Part shown: in pieces, positions 45,494 to 56,055 of the stretch
Layout of the letters: every line of letters begins with the position of its first letter
Numbering within the stretch: position 1 is the first letter of the stretch
Assembly: GCA_010015745.1 (NCBI GenBank)
Contig: ML978170.1
Span: forward strand, 310,001 to 374,000
Length of the DNA stretch: 64,000 nt
Direction of reading: 5' to 3'
DNA from: Setomelanomma holmii
Lineage: Eukaryota > Ascomycota > Dothideomycetes > Pleosporales > Phaeosphaeriaceae
Program-made: the position numbers and the translations under genes
Notes under the pieces: generated by a model
The model's input: the letters and a program-made list of their open reading frames with translations, nothing else
Database searches by the model: none
What the model was told of the DNA's origin: nothing

Positions 45494-47392
45494 ATGGAAC
45501 CAATTGACAAGGCAGTTGCAGCGTATAAATCGCAAGAACCGGGAGAAAAACTATCGTATAGAAAGTGCGCTGATATATTCAAAGTTAATAGAATTACACT
45601 GGCGCAAAGATGCAAGGGCGTTCAGGCTCCAATGGCAGCTAAGAATGCCTCCCAACAAAAACTCACTCTACAACAAGAGGCAGAGCTTGTAGAGTACATC
45701 GAAGGACTAACAAAGAGAGCGCTTCCTCCTACGCGTGAAATGATACGCAGATTTGCTGCTGAGATTGCTCAAGAGCCTATAGGAGAGGGCTGGGTGGGTC
45801 GCTTTTTGAAGAGAAACAAGGATCGTCTCATCACACAATGGACGTCAGGGATGGACGCTGTACGTCACCACGCTGACTGCGAGGTCAACTTCAAGTTGTA
45901 CTTTGATCTCCTCTATCAGAAGATAGTTGAGTATAAGATTGAGCCACGTCACACATATAATATGGACGAGAAGGGCTTTATGATTAGGGTCACAACAAGG
46001 ACAAAAAGAGTCTTCTCAAAGAGGAAGTGGGAGACTAAAGAGGTCAGGGAGTCTCTCCAAGACGGCTCTCGTGAGTGGGTAACTCTCTTAGCAGGCGTCT
46101 GCGCAGATGGAGAGCCTCTTCCCCCAGGCCTTATCTTCCAGGCTGAATCGGGCAATATACAATCCACCTAGGTAGAGGATATTAAGGTCGGAAAGCACAA
46201 CGTCTTTGTCACTTCATCACCCTCTGGATGGACGAATAACAACATAGGACTTGCCTGGTTAGAGCAGGTTTTTGACCACTGCACAAAGAAGAAAGCGCGC
46301 TCAAAGTGGAGGCTTCTTATTGTAGATGGCCATAGGAGTCATGTAACTACAGATTTCATCAACTATTGCGAGCAAAATAGGATCCTCCTTGCTGTCTTCC
46401 CTCCTCATTCAACCCACAGCCTTCAGCCACTTAATGTAGTAATGTTTAAGCCACTTTCTACCTCGTATACTACGGAGCTGGTTACCTACCTTCACATCAG
46501 CTAAGGGTTGCTCTCAGTCAAGAAGGGAGACTTCTTCCTATTATCTTAGGCTACCTAGACCTCTACCTTTAAAGAGAGCCTTATCCTTAAGTCCTTTGAG
46601 GCTACTGGAGTGTGGCCAATGGAGAGAGACGTTATCCTTAAAAGATTCTGCCCAAAGACACCACTAGCAGAAGAACAACCTAGAAGCTCACCTGTAATTG
46701 CTGAGAGTGATTAGAGAAAGATGAGATCACTTATAGAGCAAGCAGTCAAGGATAGGGCTGAGAAAATTAGGAAAAAGATTGCTCTTTCTCTCCACCATCT
46801 TAAGGTAGAGAACGACCTCTTACACTATGAAAACGACGGGTTAAGGCAGTCTCTTGGAGTCAAAAAGAAGCACAAAAAGAAGGGAAAGACTCTTAATCTG
46901 CAGCAGCGTGAGGAGTACTATGGTGGTGCTGTTCTCTGGTCTCCAAGAAAGGTTAGAGAGGCTAACTTCCGTGAGAGAGTTTGGAAGCAAGAGGAGCAAG
47001 AGGAAAACCTCAGAAAAGCTGAGATGAAGGACCTTAAGGCTCAAGCTGCCTTGCTCAAGCAGAAAGAAGCAGAAGAGAAGCGTGTGGCGCGAGAGATAGC
47101 TAAGGTAGAGAGAGAGAGAGAGAAGGAAAAAGTAGCAGCAGAAAGAGCTGAAACAAAGCGCAAGAAACAGGAGGAAAGAGAGGCTGCAACCGCCCAAAAA
47201 GCTGTCAAATTATCCCAAAGAGGCAAGAGAGCTGCCTCACAAAAGTCTACGCGTGCTCGAAAGCGTGCGCGGGTTGCGCAGCCTGCTAAAGGTGGTGGTG
47301 GTAATAACCCTTCACCACCCTCACTACCAACAAAAACCACCAAAAATGGCCGCCCTATTAGGCTGCCTACTAAGTTTGGTAGCCCAAATTGA
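45494..47392 (+). pseudogene. Pogo/Fot1-type DDE transposase with nonsense mutations
   Basis: One frame of 632 codons stays in phase from MEPIDKAVAAYKSQEPGEK to the stop at 47392, but has TAG at 46169, TAA at 46502, and TAG at 46547, 46556 and 46712. Domains: psq-like HTH (residues about 1-50), CENP-B/Tc5-type HTH (about 55-115, ending GEGWVGRFLKRNKDRL), then a DDE core with NMDEKGFM (first Asp), LLIVDGHRSHVT (second Asp) and PPHSTHSLQPLNVVMFKPL. In the last, the third catalytic Asp is replaced by Asn (46433-46435). The C-terminus is a Lys/Glu-rich coiled segment. Each stop and the Asp-to-Asn change can be made by C-to-T or G-to-A in a CpA/TpG context, the signature of RIP. Confidence 0.92.
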
Positions 47393-47487
47393 TCGCAAGC
47401 AACACTTTATTACTTTACTACAAAATCTCGTGATAATAGCTATTGTGGGTGACAGTATAGCCTCATCTTTGTAGGTGGGCTCATGGC

Positions 47488-47536
47488 GTTGGGGTGGGTC
47501 GGCACGCCGAGTGGGTCGTTACGCCGACGCCCACGG
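47488..47536 (-). repeat. Right terminal inverted repeat of pogo-like element
   Basis: 49 bp, perfect inverted copy of 45395-45443, followed by the TA target duplicate. Confidence 0.95.
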
Positions 47537-47538
47537 TA

Positions 47539-48106
47539 TGGACGGATGCGTAGTATTTAGCCGGGCGACGTTCGCTCGGCATCTGAAATTGCGGTACGCC
47601 GAGGCGTTCTTTGGCGCTCCAGGACCCTTCGAATTTGACACTAAATGACCACAACAAGCAATAGTCTGGTAGCTATCACAATACCTTGTGTGTCTGAGGA
47701 AGAAGACCTCGAGGAGTGTCCAGCTAGCTGCATAGGCGTGATCTCTGAGCCCCCGGCAGAGATCACCTTGCTTAAGGCAGCAGCCAACAGAGACATAGCA
47801 CTCTATACCCCATCAAGTAGCATCTTGAGATGCGCTTTACAGTCAAATGATAGATTTGTATGGTTTTCGCGGACGACTCGCGCAATTGAGAAGAATAGAA
47901 GAGTTGTTCAGATATGTACTAAATAGCAACCCAAAGGAGTGACTATGAAAATTGCTCGACCGATAAGAAATATGCCACGCTATGCCAATAATGCAATGCC
48001 AGACAACTTCAAAAGCGATCCTCATTCCCAGATCCACAGCCGACCATATCGCTTAGACCTTGCCAGCAATGATGCACTTTGTCGGCCCGGAGGGCTTGTT
48101 GATGAT
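47539..48106. other. Spacer between the two transposons
   Basis: About 570 bp. A 93-codon plus-strand frame (47645-47926) shows no recognisable feature. The last part is the 3' flank of the interrupted secreted-protein gene. Confidence 0.4.
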
Positions 48107-48139
48107 TTATGCTTGAGAGCATTGGAGTGAGAATCCGCC

Positions 48140-48147
48140 AATGTAGA
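48140..48147. repeat. 8-bp target site duplication (left)
   Basis: AATGTAGA directly precedes the hAT terminal repeat and matches the copy at 51356-51363. Confidence 0.93.
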
Positions 48148-48176
48148 CAGCGTTTCCAACGAGACGTAGTACTGCT
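48148..48176 (+). repeat. Left terminal inverted repeat of hAT element
   Basis: 29 bp, identical to the reverse complement of 51327-51355. Confidence 0.92.
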
Positions 48177-48450
48177 ACTGGTTGATTCGGTCAGCCCCAC
48201 TATTGCCCACACTGGAGTGAGTTACTTACTGTGGTGACAATTTGGGATCAATATACTGCTCGTAGCAGTAGCTACGTTACAGGGGTGTTTTGAGTCAGAA
48301 TTACTGCTCGTGACTTGCCTCTGATTGGCTGAAAGAGCTCGAGAACTGTGAATTGCCTGCTTGGGAGCTCTCTTTCCGGTCGCTCTTTGTTACCAACTTT
48401 GTAAGCTCTTGAAGCTCGTTTTTCACAACGCCTTGTAGTAGCCAGCTCTT

Positions 48451-51040
48451 CTAAAGCTGTAGAGCTTCAATTATAGTCCCGTCAAGTAAGTTGCGATCGT
48501 CAGTAATTGTTCGGCGGGCTTTGGAGAAGGCGCGCTCGCAGTCGCAGCTAGTAGAGGGCACAGATAGGTAGTCTTGAGCGATCTTGAAGAGGATGGGATA
48601 GCGGTTGCAGCCTACTTGAAGCCACCAAGTCCATGGGTCGTTTTCGAGCAGCTGAAGTTGCTGCTCACTTGCGTTAGTACGGTCTGTATAGAGCGCGTCA
48701 AAGTACTCGTCAAGCTGATTTGTTTGCTTCTGCTGCTTGTTCTTTGCGCTTGTAAGCAGGTGGAGGTCCACCTCCATCGACCGCTTGTATAGGCTGCTGC
48801 CGCTGTCGCTACCTGGCAGCTTACGCCCAGATGGAGGCTGCAGCTGAGTCTCCTCGAGCGCCTCAGCCGTCTTGATCTCTTGGTCTACGTAGGACTTGAA
48901 GACCTTGCGGATAGAGCTCTCCGCCTTTTTATACCAGTGTGGGTAGTGTTTCCAGTGTGTCTTGAACCAGCTCATGCGGAGCTTTGAGTGGAGAACGGTG
49001 GCGAAAGCGTAGGCGCAGACATCTGGCTGTATAATAAGCTTGTCAAGGTAGGTGTTGAGCTTCTCAAGGCCATACGAGACGGCGTTTTCGAAATACGACG
49101 ATTTGTGTAGGCGCTCGCTTGCCTCGCTGTAATGGACCCAGAGAGCTTGTAAGTTAGGCAGAGTCTGCCAAAGAGAGCCTCATCCGGACTTGCCGTTGCT
49201 GCCTTCAAGTCTCTTAGTCATCTCAAATGCTGCCTCCAAGAAGTCGACAATCTCAGCAGTGTCATCCCAGTCCTCGTCGGTGAGTGCATCACTTAGTGGG
49301 CTGTAGTCGAAGTTATCGCTTGGGATCTCATTGTTGTTTCGGAGTTGCTAGGTGAACTTCCAGATAGTCTTTGAGCTCAAGGCAGCGTAGCATCATAAGA
49401 TAGACTGAGTGCCAGCGGCCGCGGCCATCTTGTTAAAGCTGCAGAGTATTGTAAGTATACAGCGCATTGTCCTCGTTAGCTGCCTCCTTCTGCACCTTCA
49501 AAAAGAGCTCACAACGCTTGTGGGATGCACACACTGCATTGACAAAGTTATGCATCTTACCCACAACACCAAGCTCCCGGAACTAGCTGAATTGTTCAGA
49601 AGGAGCGGCAGCAGCAAGCTGTCTCTCACATTCGCTTACGCCATGCCCGTATATTGTAGCCTTGACGACGAGGTTAATTATATGGCCTGCACAGCGTATG
49701 CAGTGGTCAGCCGGGATGTTGATGTTAGGGTGATCTTTGAGGCCCTTGATGAACTCCCTATTGTTGCTTGTCGCGTTATCACCCACAAAACAGTGGAATT
49801 TCTTAGAGATATTGTAGGAGTTGATAGTATCAAGCACTATAAGCGATTGGGCAGCGCCAGTATAGTCTCTGAATAGGTTTGAAGCGGACAAGTACGTCTC
49901 TCTGCTTTAAGTCGGCATCCAGCTTAATATTAGAAAAGTCTGGTTTTCTTGCTTTGCTCTGCGCTAACGCCTAACATAGAAGCTGCAGCTGGAAGGCCGA
50001 GTCGAATATAGTAAGCGTCCGGCAAAAGCTGCCGTACCGGTATAGAGCGACTTACTGACAAAGTGAGCCACAACACCAAGAAAACTTAGGTGGTTATTCG
50101 AGGTCCAGACATCGACGCTAACGCTAATCCTGCTCGCTGCTGCTTGTAAAAGCGTCTTGATCTCCTCCATCCTCTCTGCTAGTGTATTCAAGACGTATTG
50201 CCTCATTGTAGAGGCTGAATTTGGCAGCGCGTTGAGAAGAGATCGTCGGTTCCAGGTAAGTAATCCCCGCAATTCTGATGACACCGCATTCGAAAAGCTA
50301 ACGTCTTTTAAGATTAACCAGTCCACTAAGGCGCTCTACAACTGCTCCTCTTGCTATAGATTGTGAGATACGAAGGTGCCACTACCTGCTATCTTTGCCG
50401 CTATGAATGGGGTCAAGAAGGCTGGCCAGGATGGGGTTTCTGGCAGCAGGCCAGTGTATGGGTCAATGCGATGGGACTTGATCATATGGTCAACAATATC
50501 GTGAGTACTACATACTATCTTGGCGTCGCTATACTCGTGGGCGACATGGCAAGCCTTGCCAAGCCAGAGCCTCAAAGCTGACATGTCGTTGTCCAGGTAC
50601 TCAAGCTCAAGCTCAACACCATATTGCCACATTGGTGAGCGCTCTCGATTGCCCTTAAGAGCGCTCTTGTAGCGCACCTTATAGCCTAACCGAGCCGCCG
50701 AAAGCTTCTTATTACCTATATGAACATGCTCAAAATCCACCTCAAACTGCTCGCCTACAACACCAAGATTGCCCTCCGGCCACACGTGAGATCTCACCTC
50801 CACCGTCGGGGAGGATGAGGTCGAGGTAGATGAGGTGGCGCGAGCTTTGGCAAGCCGTTTCGAGGCAGCAGAGTGGAAGATGGGAGCCACTGGGGCGGCA
50901 GCAGCCAATGAGAGATGAGATTGGCGGTTCATATTGAGCAGAGAGTACGTTCCAGGAAATGTACTGTGTGAGAAAGTAGCTTCAAAGGATAGGATGAGGC
51001 AGCAAAGATAGGATGAGGTAGAAACAATTAGGTAGACCAA
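48451..51040 (-). pseudogene. hAT transposase, fragmented
   Basis: Fragments in order on the minus strand. The N-terminal part (50354-51040) contains a Ser/Ala-rich leader, a Trp-Gln-Tyr segment and HDIVDHMIKSHRIDP. After two TAG codons in the same frame comes VDWLILKDVSFSNAVSSELR and RISVSVDVWTSNNHLSFLG (49964-50326), the start of the RNase-H-like core with its first Asp. Next is FHCFVGDNATSNN (49583-49891), the second Asp region. The C-terminal hAT dimerisation domain (48451-48975) includes WWLQVGCNRYPILFKIAQDY and VPSTSCDCERAFSKAR. At least two frameshifts and several stops separate them. The same order and motifs are found in fungal hAT transposases. Confidence 0.87.
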
Positions 51041-51326
51041 GGCCTATAACCATTTGCTCCACCACCACCAGCCGCCTCCAAGAGCTCCCTAGAGAACAAC
51101 AACGCGTCGCGTTGCGCGCTCGTGTCTAAAGCTACAGGTATTCTGCTAACAAAACGAGACTCTGATAGGCCGCGGCTGGCAGCCGCTCTTCTGCTCGAAA
51201 ATTTACTTGTTACACAGCAGTATGCCGTACTACGACTCCCAAACTGTCACCACTATGCCTACGGTACCCACCCATTCACAGCTCACTACTTACTGCTTAC
51301 TTAAGCCGTAGGTCGTAGCAGTAGCA

Positions 51327-51355
51327 AGCAGTACTACGTCTCGTTGGAAACGCTG
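51327..51355 (-). repeat. Right terminal inverted repeat of hAT element
   Basis: 29 bp, perfect inverted copy of 48148-48176. Confidence 0.92.
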
Positions 51356-51363
51356 AATGTAGA
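51356..51363. repeat. 8-bp target site duplication (right)
   Basis: AATGTAGA directly follows the hAT element, identical to 48140-48147. Confidence 0.93.
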
Positions 51364-51860
51364 CAGGAACGGCCTTGGTGACATCGCCGTCAAGGTCAAC
51401 AAAATTCTTCGCGCGACCATCGAGCTGAATTTTCTAAGCGCCACTGTTACCAACGGCCTTGTTGACCTAGGCGCACTTAGTGGTGTCCGAGAACTGGACG
51501 AGTTGAGCAGATGTGGCAACCAGACCATCTTGGCCGATCGGAGTGTCGCGGAAAAGGTCGGAGACGTAGCAGTTCGCATTATCGACAGGGACGGTGGCTG
51601 CCGTGCCTGTGCCAGTCACGTCGTTGAAGGTGCGCAGCGTGACCTGAGCAGTCGGCGCGGGAAGGGCAGTGATGCCACAGGCAAAAGCCATGATGGTGGT
51701 AGCGACGATGGTGGTGAACTGCATGTTGAAGTTGGTTGTTTGTTTGTTTGATGCTTGAGAGCGATAAAAGCGAAGTAAAGTGAGCAGAGAAGAGTGGACT
51801 GAACAGTTGGTTGTTGAAGTTGTTGTGATGATTAGCTTATTCGGTCGAGCATTCGACATC

Positions 51861-51866
51861 CTTTAT
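51861..51866 (-). promoter_or_regulatory. TATA box of the interrupted secreted-protein gene
   Basis: TATAAA on the minus strand, about 140 bp upstream of the ATG at 51724. Confidence 0.35.
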
Positions 51867-52960
51867 AACTTCGTCAAGTCTTGATCCCCGGAAGGTCAAT
51901 CTGCTCAATATGATGATATTGCATCAACACTGCCACTGGCAGCTATTCAGCGCCGTCAATGGTGTGTTGCTGAGCATGTATCCAGCCCACGCCAGATTGT
52001 TGCAGAGTATCGTGAGACTGCCAAGATAAGCTCGACGTGATCGCGAGTTGTTCACGACATTGTGCTTCTTGCTTCAGCGTAGCCTGTGGTGCAGCCTAAC
52101 ATGCTGATGGTTCCCTTGGCCCATATGACCAATCAATCGTACTCAGCCACGCTGCAATCCATGAATAGCTCAGTGACAACGCTATGATAGGAAAGACACA
52201 CCGCTGTTTGTCGTGTGTGCAGACCATGTCATACTTCCAATCCAAGGACGCGTTGCTGGCGTGGACATGGTCTATCAGCTCTTCAAAATCTCGACAGCCA
52301 GTGGCTGAAATCGGTTAGATTCGAACGGCTGAGGGTCGAGTCCGCTTCCCCAATGACCAGCGGAAGCGGTCAGTCGTCCCCGTCAAGCACGTATCGATCA
52401 TCATACGATGTAAAGACTACAGCATACTGTTCAGCTAGGGGAAGTGTACCCAAAACTTTGGTTGATGTTCCTCCGGGGGAGGTCACCGTGAATGATTGCG
52501 ATCACATACCACATTTATTGTACAATTGACCATACAACTCAAGGCCTGTCATAGAGATGTTAAGATGCTTTCGCCACGTTGAGGGAATCGTGTCCTCGAT
52601 ATTAGTGCGGGCTTCGCGGGTCCAACTCGCGATATGCGATGCTCAGTCGTGTTGTCAAGCAACCAAGATTTTGTACACGACAGCCAGCTCGATGGCGCAT
52701 ATCTCGTACATACTTGCTTGTGCACGAAAGCCAGTTGTAGACCGAGCGTCGAAGGACGGAGATGGGAAGGAAGCGATCGGAGTCGCAGGCGGAGAAGCGT
52801 TTTTTTAGCCCGGCCTAAACCTGTACCTCGGGCTCTTAATTCCGTTATCGATAAGGCAACCCACTTGTCGTACATTCGACTTGTACGACACACAGTAATA
52901 TAAGAGGCATCGTGCACTTTGCTTCTAGCGCACATATTCACCGAACAGCCATCGTGGAGC
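51867..52960. other. Intergenic 1.1 kb, no supported gene
   Basis: Contains only short frames. It ends the transposon-rich island and leads into the aldo-keto reductase promoter. Confidence 0.4.
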
Positions 52961-53969
52961 ATGCAAGCATCAATCACACGACTATCCGCCTTACGATCAC
53001 ATATCTCTCCGAGGTCGAGTCGTTCCTTCTCTACGTCATCACCGATCATGGCTTCTCTTTCCATTGACTCCAAGTATCGCATGAACTCTGGCTACGATAT
53101 TCCAGTCCTCGGGTATGGCGTATATCAGACGCCCGCTGATGTCACTTCTGAAGTCGTCCAGCATGCAATCAAGTCCGGTTACAGGCACGTTGACTCCGCG
53201 GTAGCTTATCGTAATGAACAGCCTTCCGCGGATGGTATGAAGAAGTCTGGCATATCGAGAGAAGAGTTGTTCTTCACGACAAAGATCCCACCTAAAGACA
53301 TGCGATATGACACAGCAAAAGAGCATATCGAGAATACCCTCAATATCACAGGTTTCGACTATGTCGACCTGTACCTCCTCCATAGTCCATATGGCGGCAA
53401 GGAGAACCGCATCGGAGCATGGAAGGCCCTGGTCGAAGGCGTAGAAGCCGGCAAAATCCGGTCGATCGGAGTCAGCAACTACGGCGTGCATCACCTTGAC
53501 GAGCTTGAGGCATGGATTGAAGAGACGGAAAAGATGGAAGGTAAAGGCAAGGGTGGTGTTGTTAGCATCAACCAAGTCGAGCTTCATCCCTGGCTATCGA
53601 GACCAGACATCGTCGAATGGTGTAAGAAGAGAGGCGTGCTGATGGAGGCGTATTGCCCGATTGTGAGGGCGCAACGGAACGAAGATCTTCTTTTGCAACC
53701 ATTGGCAAAGAAATACAACAAGACGCCTTCACAGATCCTGATAAGATGGAGTCTGCAAATGGTAAGATCCAACATCCAGCATCGTAACTCGAGTTCCAAG
53801 CTAATTCGTTATTCAGGGCTTCATCCCACTTCCGAAGTCGGTCACGCCTTCGCGCATCGAGGAGAATGCCAACATATACAATTTTGAGTTGACGGCAGAG
53901 GAAATGAAGGGTCTGGACACTGGGGTATATGAGCCCTGTGCATGGGATCCCACAACTAGTCATGATTAA
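52961..53969 (+). CDS. Aldo-keto reductase
   Basis: Exons join(52961..53761,53817..53969) encode 317 aa. AKR landmarks are intact: DIPVLGYGVYQTP at the start of the barrel, HVDSAVAYRNE (catalytic Asp and Tyr), FFTTKIPP (Lys), LYLLHSPYGG (His), SIGVSNYG and, after the 55-bp intron (GTAAGA...CTAAT...CAG), GFIPLPKSV for NADP(H) binding. These enzymes reduce aldehydes and ketones with NADPH; the substrate is not evident. The first 29 residues (MQASITRLSALRSHISPRSSRSF) are basic and Ser-rich, like a mitochondrial presequence. A second in-frame ATG at 53048 (MASLSIDSKYRMNSG) would give a cytosolic form, so dual targeting by alternative starts is possible. Without the intron the protein would lose its C-terminal cofactor segment. 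Confidence 0.9.
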
Positions 53970-54558
53970 CTCGAGATGACATAGGAAAACCATCCCCTCT
54001 TCCCCAAGAATTTCTATCAAAAGGGGCGCAAATGAAGCGTGTCGTTTGATGTCGAAGAAAGATTGTTCCATGAGACTTGTCAGAGGAGACTATGCGCCAA
54101 GTTTTCTTGATCCAGAAAGAGTCTCGCTAACGACGACATCGTGTGCTGTGACCAAAACTGCAACTTAGACCTCGAGCCAAGCAGATAGGGCTTCGGCCAA
54201 TGATCGGACACTGATCTCAGGATCCAGATAGTGCATATGCAGAACGAGAATGACGACAAAACCCGGAGTGCCGATATGAAGTTTATGGATCAAGAGAGAG
54301 TGGACACATAATATGATTGGTGTGATGTGCTGTGCTGGTGTTGTTCGCTGGTGCCTGGGATCGGAAGCGATGTCGAGGATACGGCGTTCATCAACCACGC
54401 CACATATGATGCGGGCAGATCAGGCAACCAGCAACAGCTTTGAAGTGGACACTGTGCCATTTTGGTTGACTCATTATCCCCAAGCACGGCACCAAACATA
54501 AAACCTGATAAGAATGCGGATAGTCGCATTTGAATCTCAATGTAACGCCTTTGTCATC
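53970..54558. other. Intergenic, tandem-gene spacer
   Basis: About 590 bp with no supported gene; holds the promoter of the secreted Trp-rich gene. Confidence 0.45.
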
Positions 54559-55926
54559 ATGCGTCTCACTACCATCCTCTCGCTGACATCTTGCCTCCTA
54601 CCAACCACACTCGCAAGACCTTGGAAGACCTCCGATCCCTGCCCCACCACGATAAAGACTACAATTTCTGGGGATCCATGTTCATATGGCTTGGATAAGT
54701 ATCGCTGCGGTCCCGAGCCACGCTTTGGAACCATGCGCGAGGTTCATGTCGCCCTGACAACCTGCCCAAATATCACCGACCTAGATCTGCGAGTCACAGG
54801 CCTCGGGTGCAGTGAGTGGCCGGAGCGCTGGAATTTTCCGTTCAATCCCGTGGGCGGCGACAAGTATCCACGCCTCGAGTCTCTGCGACTGGAGGGCTAT
54901 CAATTTGAGAAATCGGAATGGGGCAGAGAGGCATGGGAGTTGCCTAAGTGGAGTTGGGGAACTGCAAGCTGGTCTGATGACATATTCTGGTGGTGGCCCG
55001 ATGGTTATTGGACGAGTGGTATGGCCTCGTGGCTTACAGGTGGGCATTGGAAAACATGGCTGCAGGTGCGTGCATCTGGACCAGAACAACGACTAAAGAC
55101 CCCTCTTGGACTATGGTTGGACGCTATGGACTGGTCCGGCATAAAAGAGCTCATGATCGATCGAGTGACGGATGAAGTAACTGAAAAGCTGCCTAGTCGA
55201 TTGACTGCGTTGGACAGGCTTGAAACAACGAACGGATCATTCGTCAGAGCATTGAACAACAACACACTTGCCCAACTTACGTGGGTCGGAAGGTCACACC
55301 ACAACGACCTGCACTACATCCTCGAACGTCAAGGTGAATCACTACAAAGCTTGGAGTTTCGATGCGAGGAGGTGGACTGTCCGAGTTTCGCTCCAGACTT
55401 CGACATCTGGATCCTTCCGAACATGACGCAAAATCTTACACATCTCAGTGTCAACGTTCCACGGAATGGCACTTGGCCTCTCGAGTCACTTCAAGTGATA
55501 GCCTCGTTGCCACACCTCAAGTCAGCAGACGTGTGGATGAACATCCAGTCACCACGTGTCCAACAAAAAGAGGAAAGCGCCATAGCATACACCATAGGGT
55601 GGGAGCGCGACAAGTGTAAAGGTGAAAACCAATTTCAGAGGCCGTTCGTCGATAAGGCAGGGGCTGAACAGTTGTTTCGGTACATGAAAGACAACAACGA
55701 GGGCGGAGAGTTGAGCAATGTAACTTTCCACGTGGGAGATTGGCAGAGGCCGTGGGACGGACCATTGTATTTCCCACCTTGGGTAGAAGGTCGAAGAGCG
55801 AAAGTGGTATGTACCTCGGAAGCGAAAGGCCAGGACGAAGGATGGTGTGTTGTAGAAACGGGAGTGAAATACTGGGAGGATCAACATGCGCGATATGGTG
55901 GAGACTATGATGAGTGGGATGACTGA
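54559..55926 (+). CDS. Secreted Trp-rich protein with LRR-like pattern
   Basis: Single exon, 455 aa. I start at 54559, where MRLTTILSLTSCLLPTTLARP is a good signal peptide; an in-frame ATG at 54514 would place a poor hydrophilic stretch before it. The protein has repeating leucine-rich-like units (ITDLDLRVTGLGC, LESLRLEGYQF, LQSLEFRCEEV, LTHLSVNVP, LPHLKSADVW), many N-glycosylation sequons (NMTQNLTH, NNNTLAQ, NVTFHV), and an unusually Trp-rich segment around residues 130-180 (DDIFWWWPDGYW). No transmembrane helix or GPI signal is visible at the acidic C-terminus. I know similar unnamed secreted proteins only as hypothetical fungal proteins and do not assign a function. Confidence 0.75.
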   Translation: MRLTTILSLTSCLLPTTLARPWKTSDPCPTTIKTTISGDPCSYGLDKYRCGPEPRFGTMREVHVALTTCPNITDLDLRVTGLGCSEWPERWNFPFNPVGGDKYPRLESLRLEGYQFEKSEWGREAWELPKWSWGTASWSDDIFWWWPDGYWTSGMASWLTGGHWKTWLQVRASGPEQRLKTPLGLWLDAMDWSGIKELMIDRVTDEVTEKLPSRLTALDRLETTNGSFVRALNNNTLAQLTWVGRSHHNDLHYILERQGESLQSLEFRCEEVDCPSFAPDFDIWILPNMTQNLTHLSVNVPRNGTWPLESLQVIASLPHLKSADVWMNIQSPRVQQKEESAIAYTIGWERDKCKGENQFQRPFVDKAGAEQLFRYMKDNNEGGELSNVTFHVGDWQRPWDGPLYFPPWVEGRRAKVVCTSEAKGQDEGWCVVETGVKYWEDQHARYGGDYDEWDD

Positions 55927-56055
55927 GTGGGATAAGACCTTAGATTGACTGAAGATGCGCCATCATATGAATGATGCTTTCGATGCGATTGTATGCCCTA
56001 AAACGCCTGGAATGCTGGTATATGTACATGGCCGTGTTCGTCAAACATAGAATCA

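Larger units (their letters stand above)
45395..47536 (+). mobile_element. Fot1/pogo-type (Tc1/mariner superfamily) DNA transposon
   Basis: A complete 2142-bp element is bounded by perfect 49-bp terminal inverted repeats beginning CCGTGGGCGTCGGCG and flanked on each side by TA (45393-45394 and 47537-47538), the target duplication of this superfamily. One long plus-strand transposase frame fills the inside but holds five nonsense codons, so this copy cannot make its own transposase. Its intact ends mean it could still be moved by a functional relative. Confidence 0.95.
48148..51355 (-). mobile_element. hAT-superfamily DNA transposon, degenerate copy
   Basis: A 3208-bp element has 29-bp perfect terminal inverted repeats starting CAGCGTTTCCAACGAGACG and an exact 8-bp direct target duplication, both hallmarks of hAT. 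Sub-terminal copies of GTAGCAGTAG/CTACTGCTAC-like motifs occur near both ends (e.g. about 48263 and 51317), as expected for transposase binding. The transposase gene inside, on the minus strand, is broken by stops and frameshifts, so the copy is non-autonomous. It landed in the coding region of a secreted-protein gene. Confidence 0.92.
48107..51724 (-). pseudogene. Small secreted-protein gene interrupted by a hAT transposon
   Basis: The minus-strand frame starts at 51724 with a signal peptide (MQFTTIVATTIMAFACGITA) and continues to the transposon edge at 51356. Beyond the element it resumes at 48139 and ends in TAA at 48107-48109. Joined over one copy of the 8-bp target duplication, the two parts are in phase: 123 codons plus 11 codons, i.e. 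a 133-aa secreted protein whose last residues include a cysteine (LQCS). The pre-insertion frame has two further defects, TAG at 51467-51469 and TAG at 51434-51436, both explained by CAG-to-TAG. Three cysteines are visible after the signal (NANCYV, TTKC, LQCS). No family recognised; it has the profile of a small secreted, possibly effector-like, protein. The promoter side is intact, with a TATA box near 51861. Confidence 0.8.

Noticed and set aside
52310..52350. B-box-like GATTCGAACGG suggesting a tRNA
   Set aside because: No acceptor stem, A box or anticodon arm could be folded around it on either strand.
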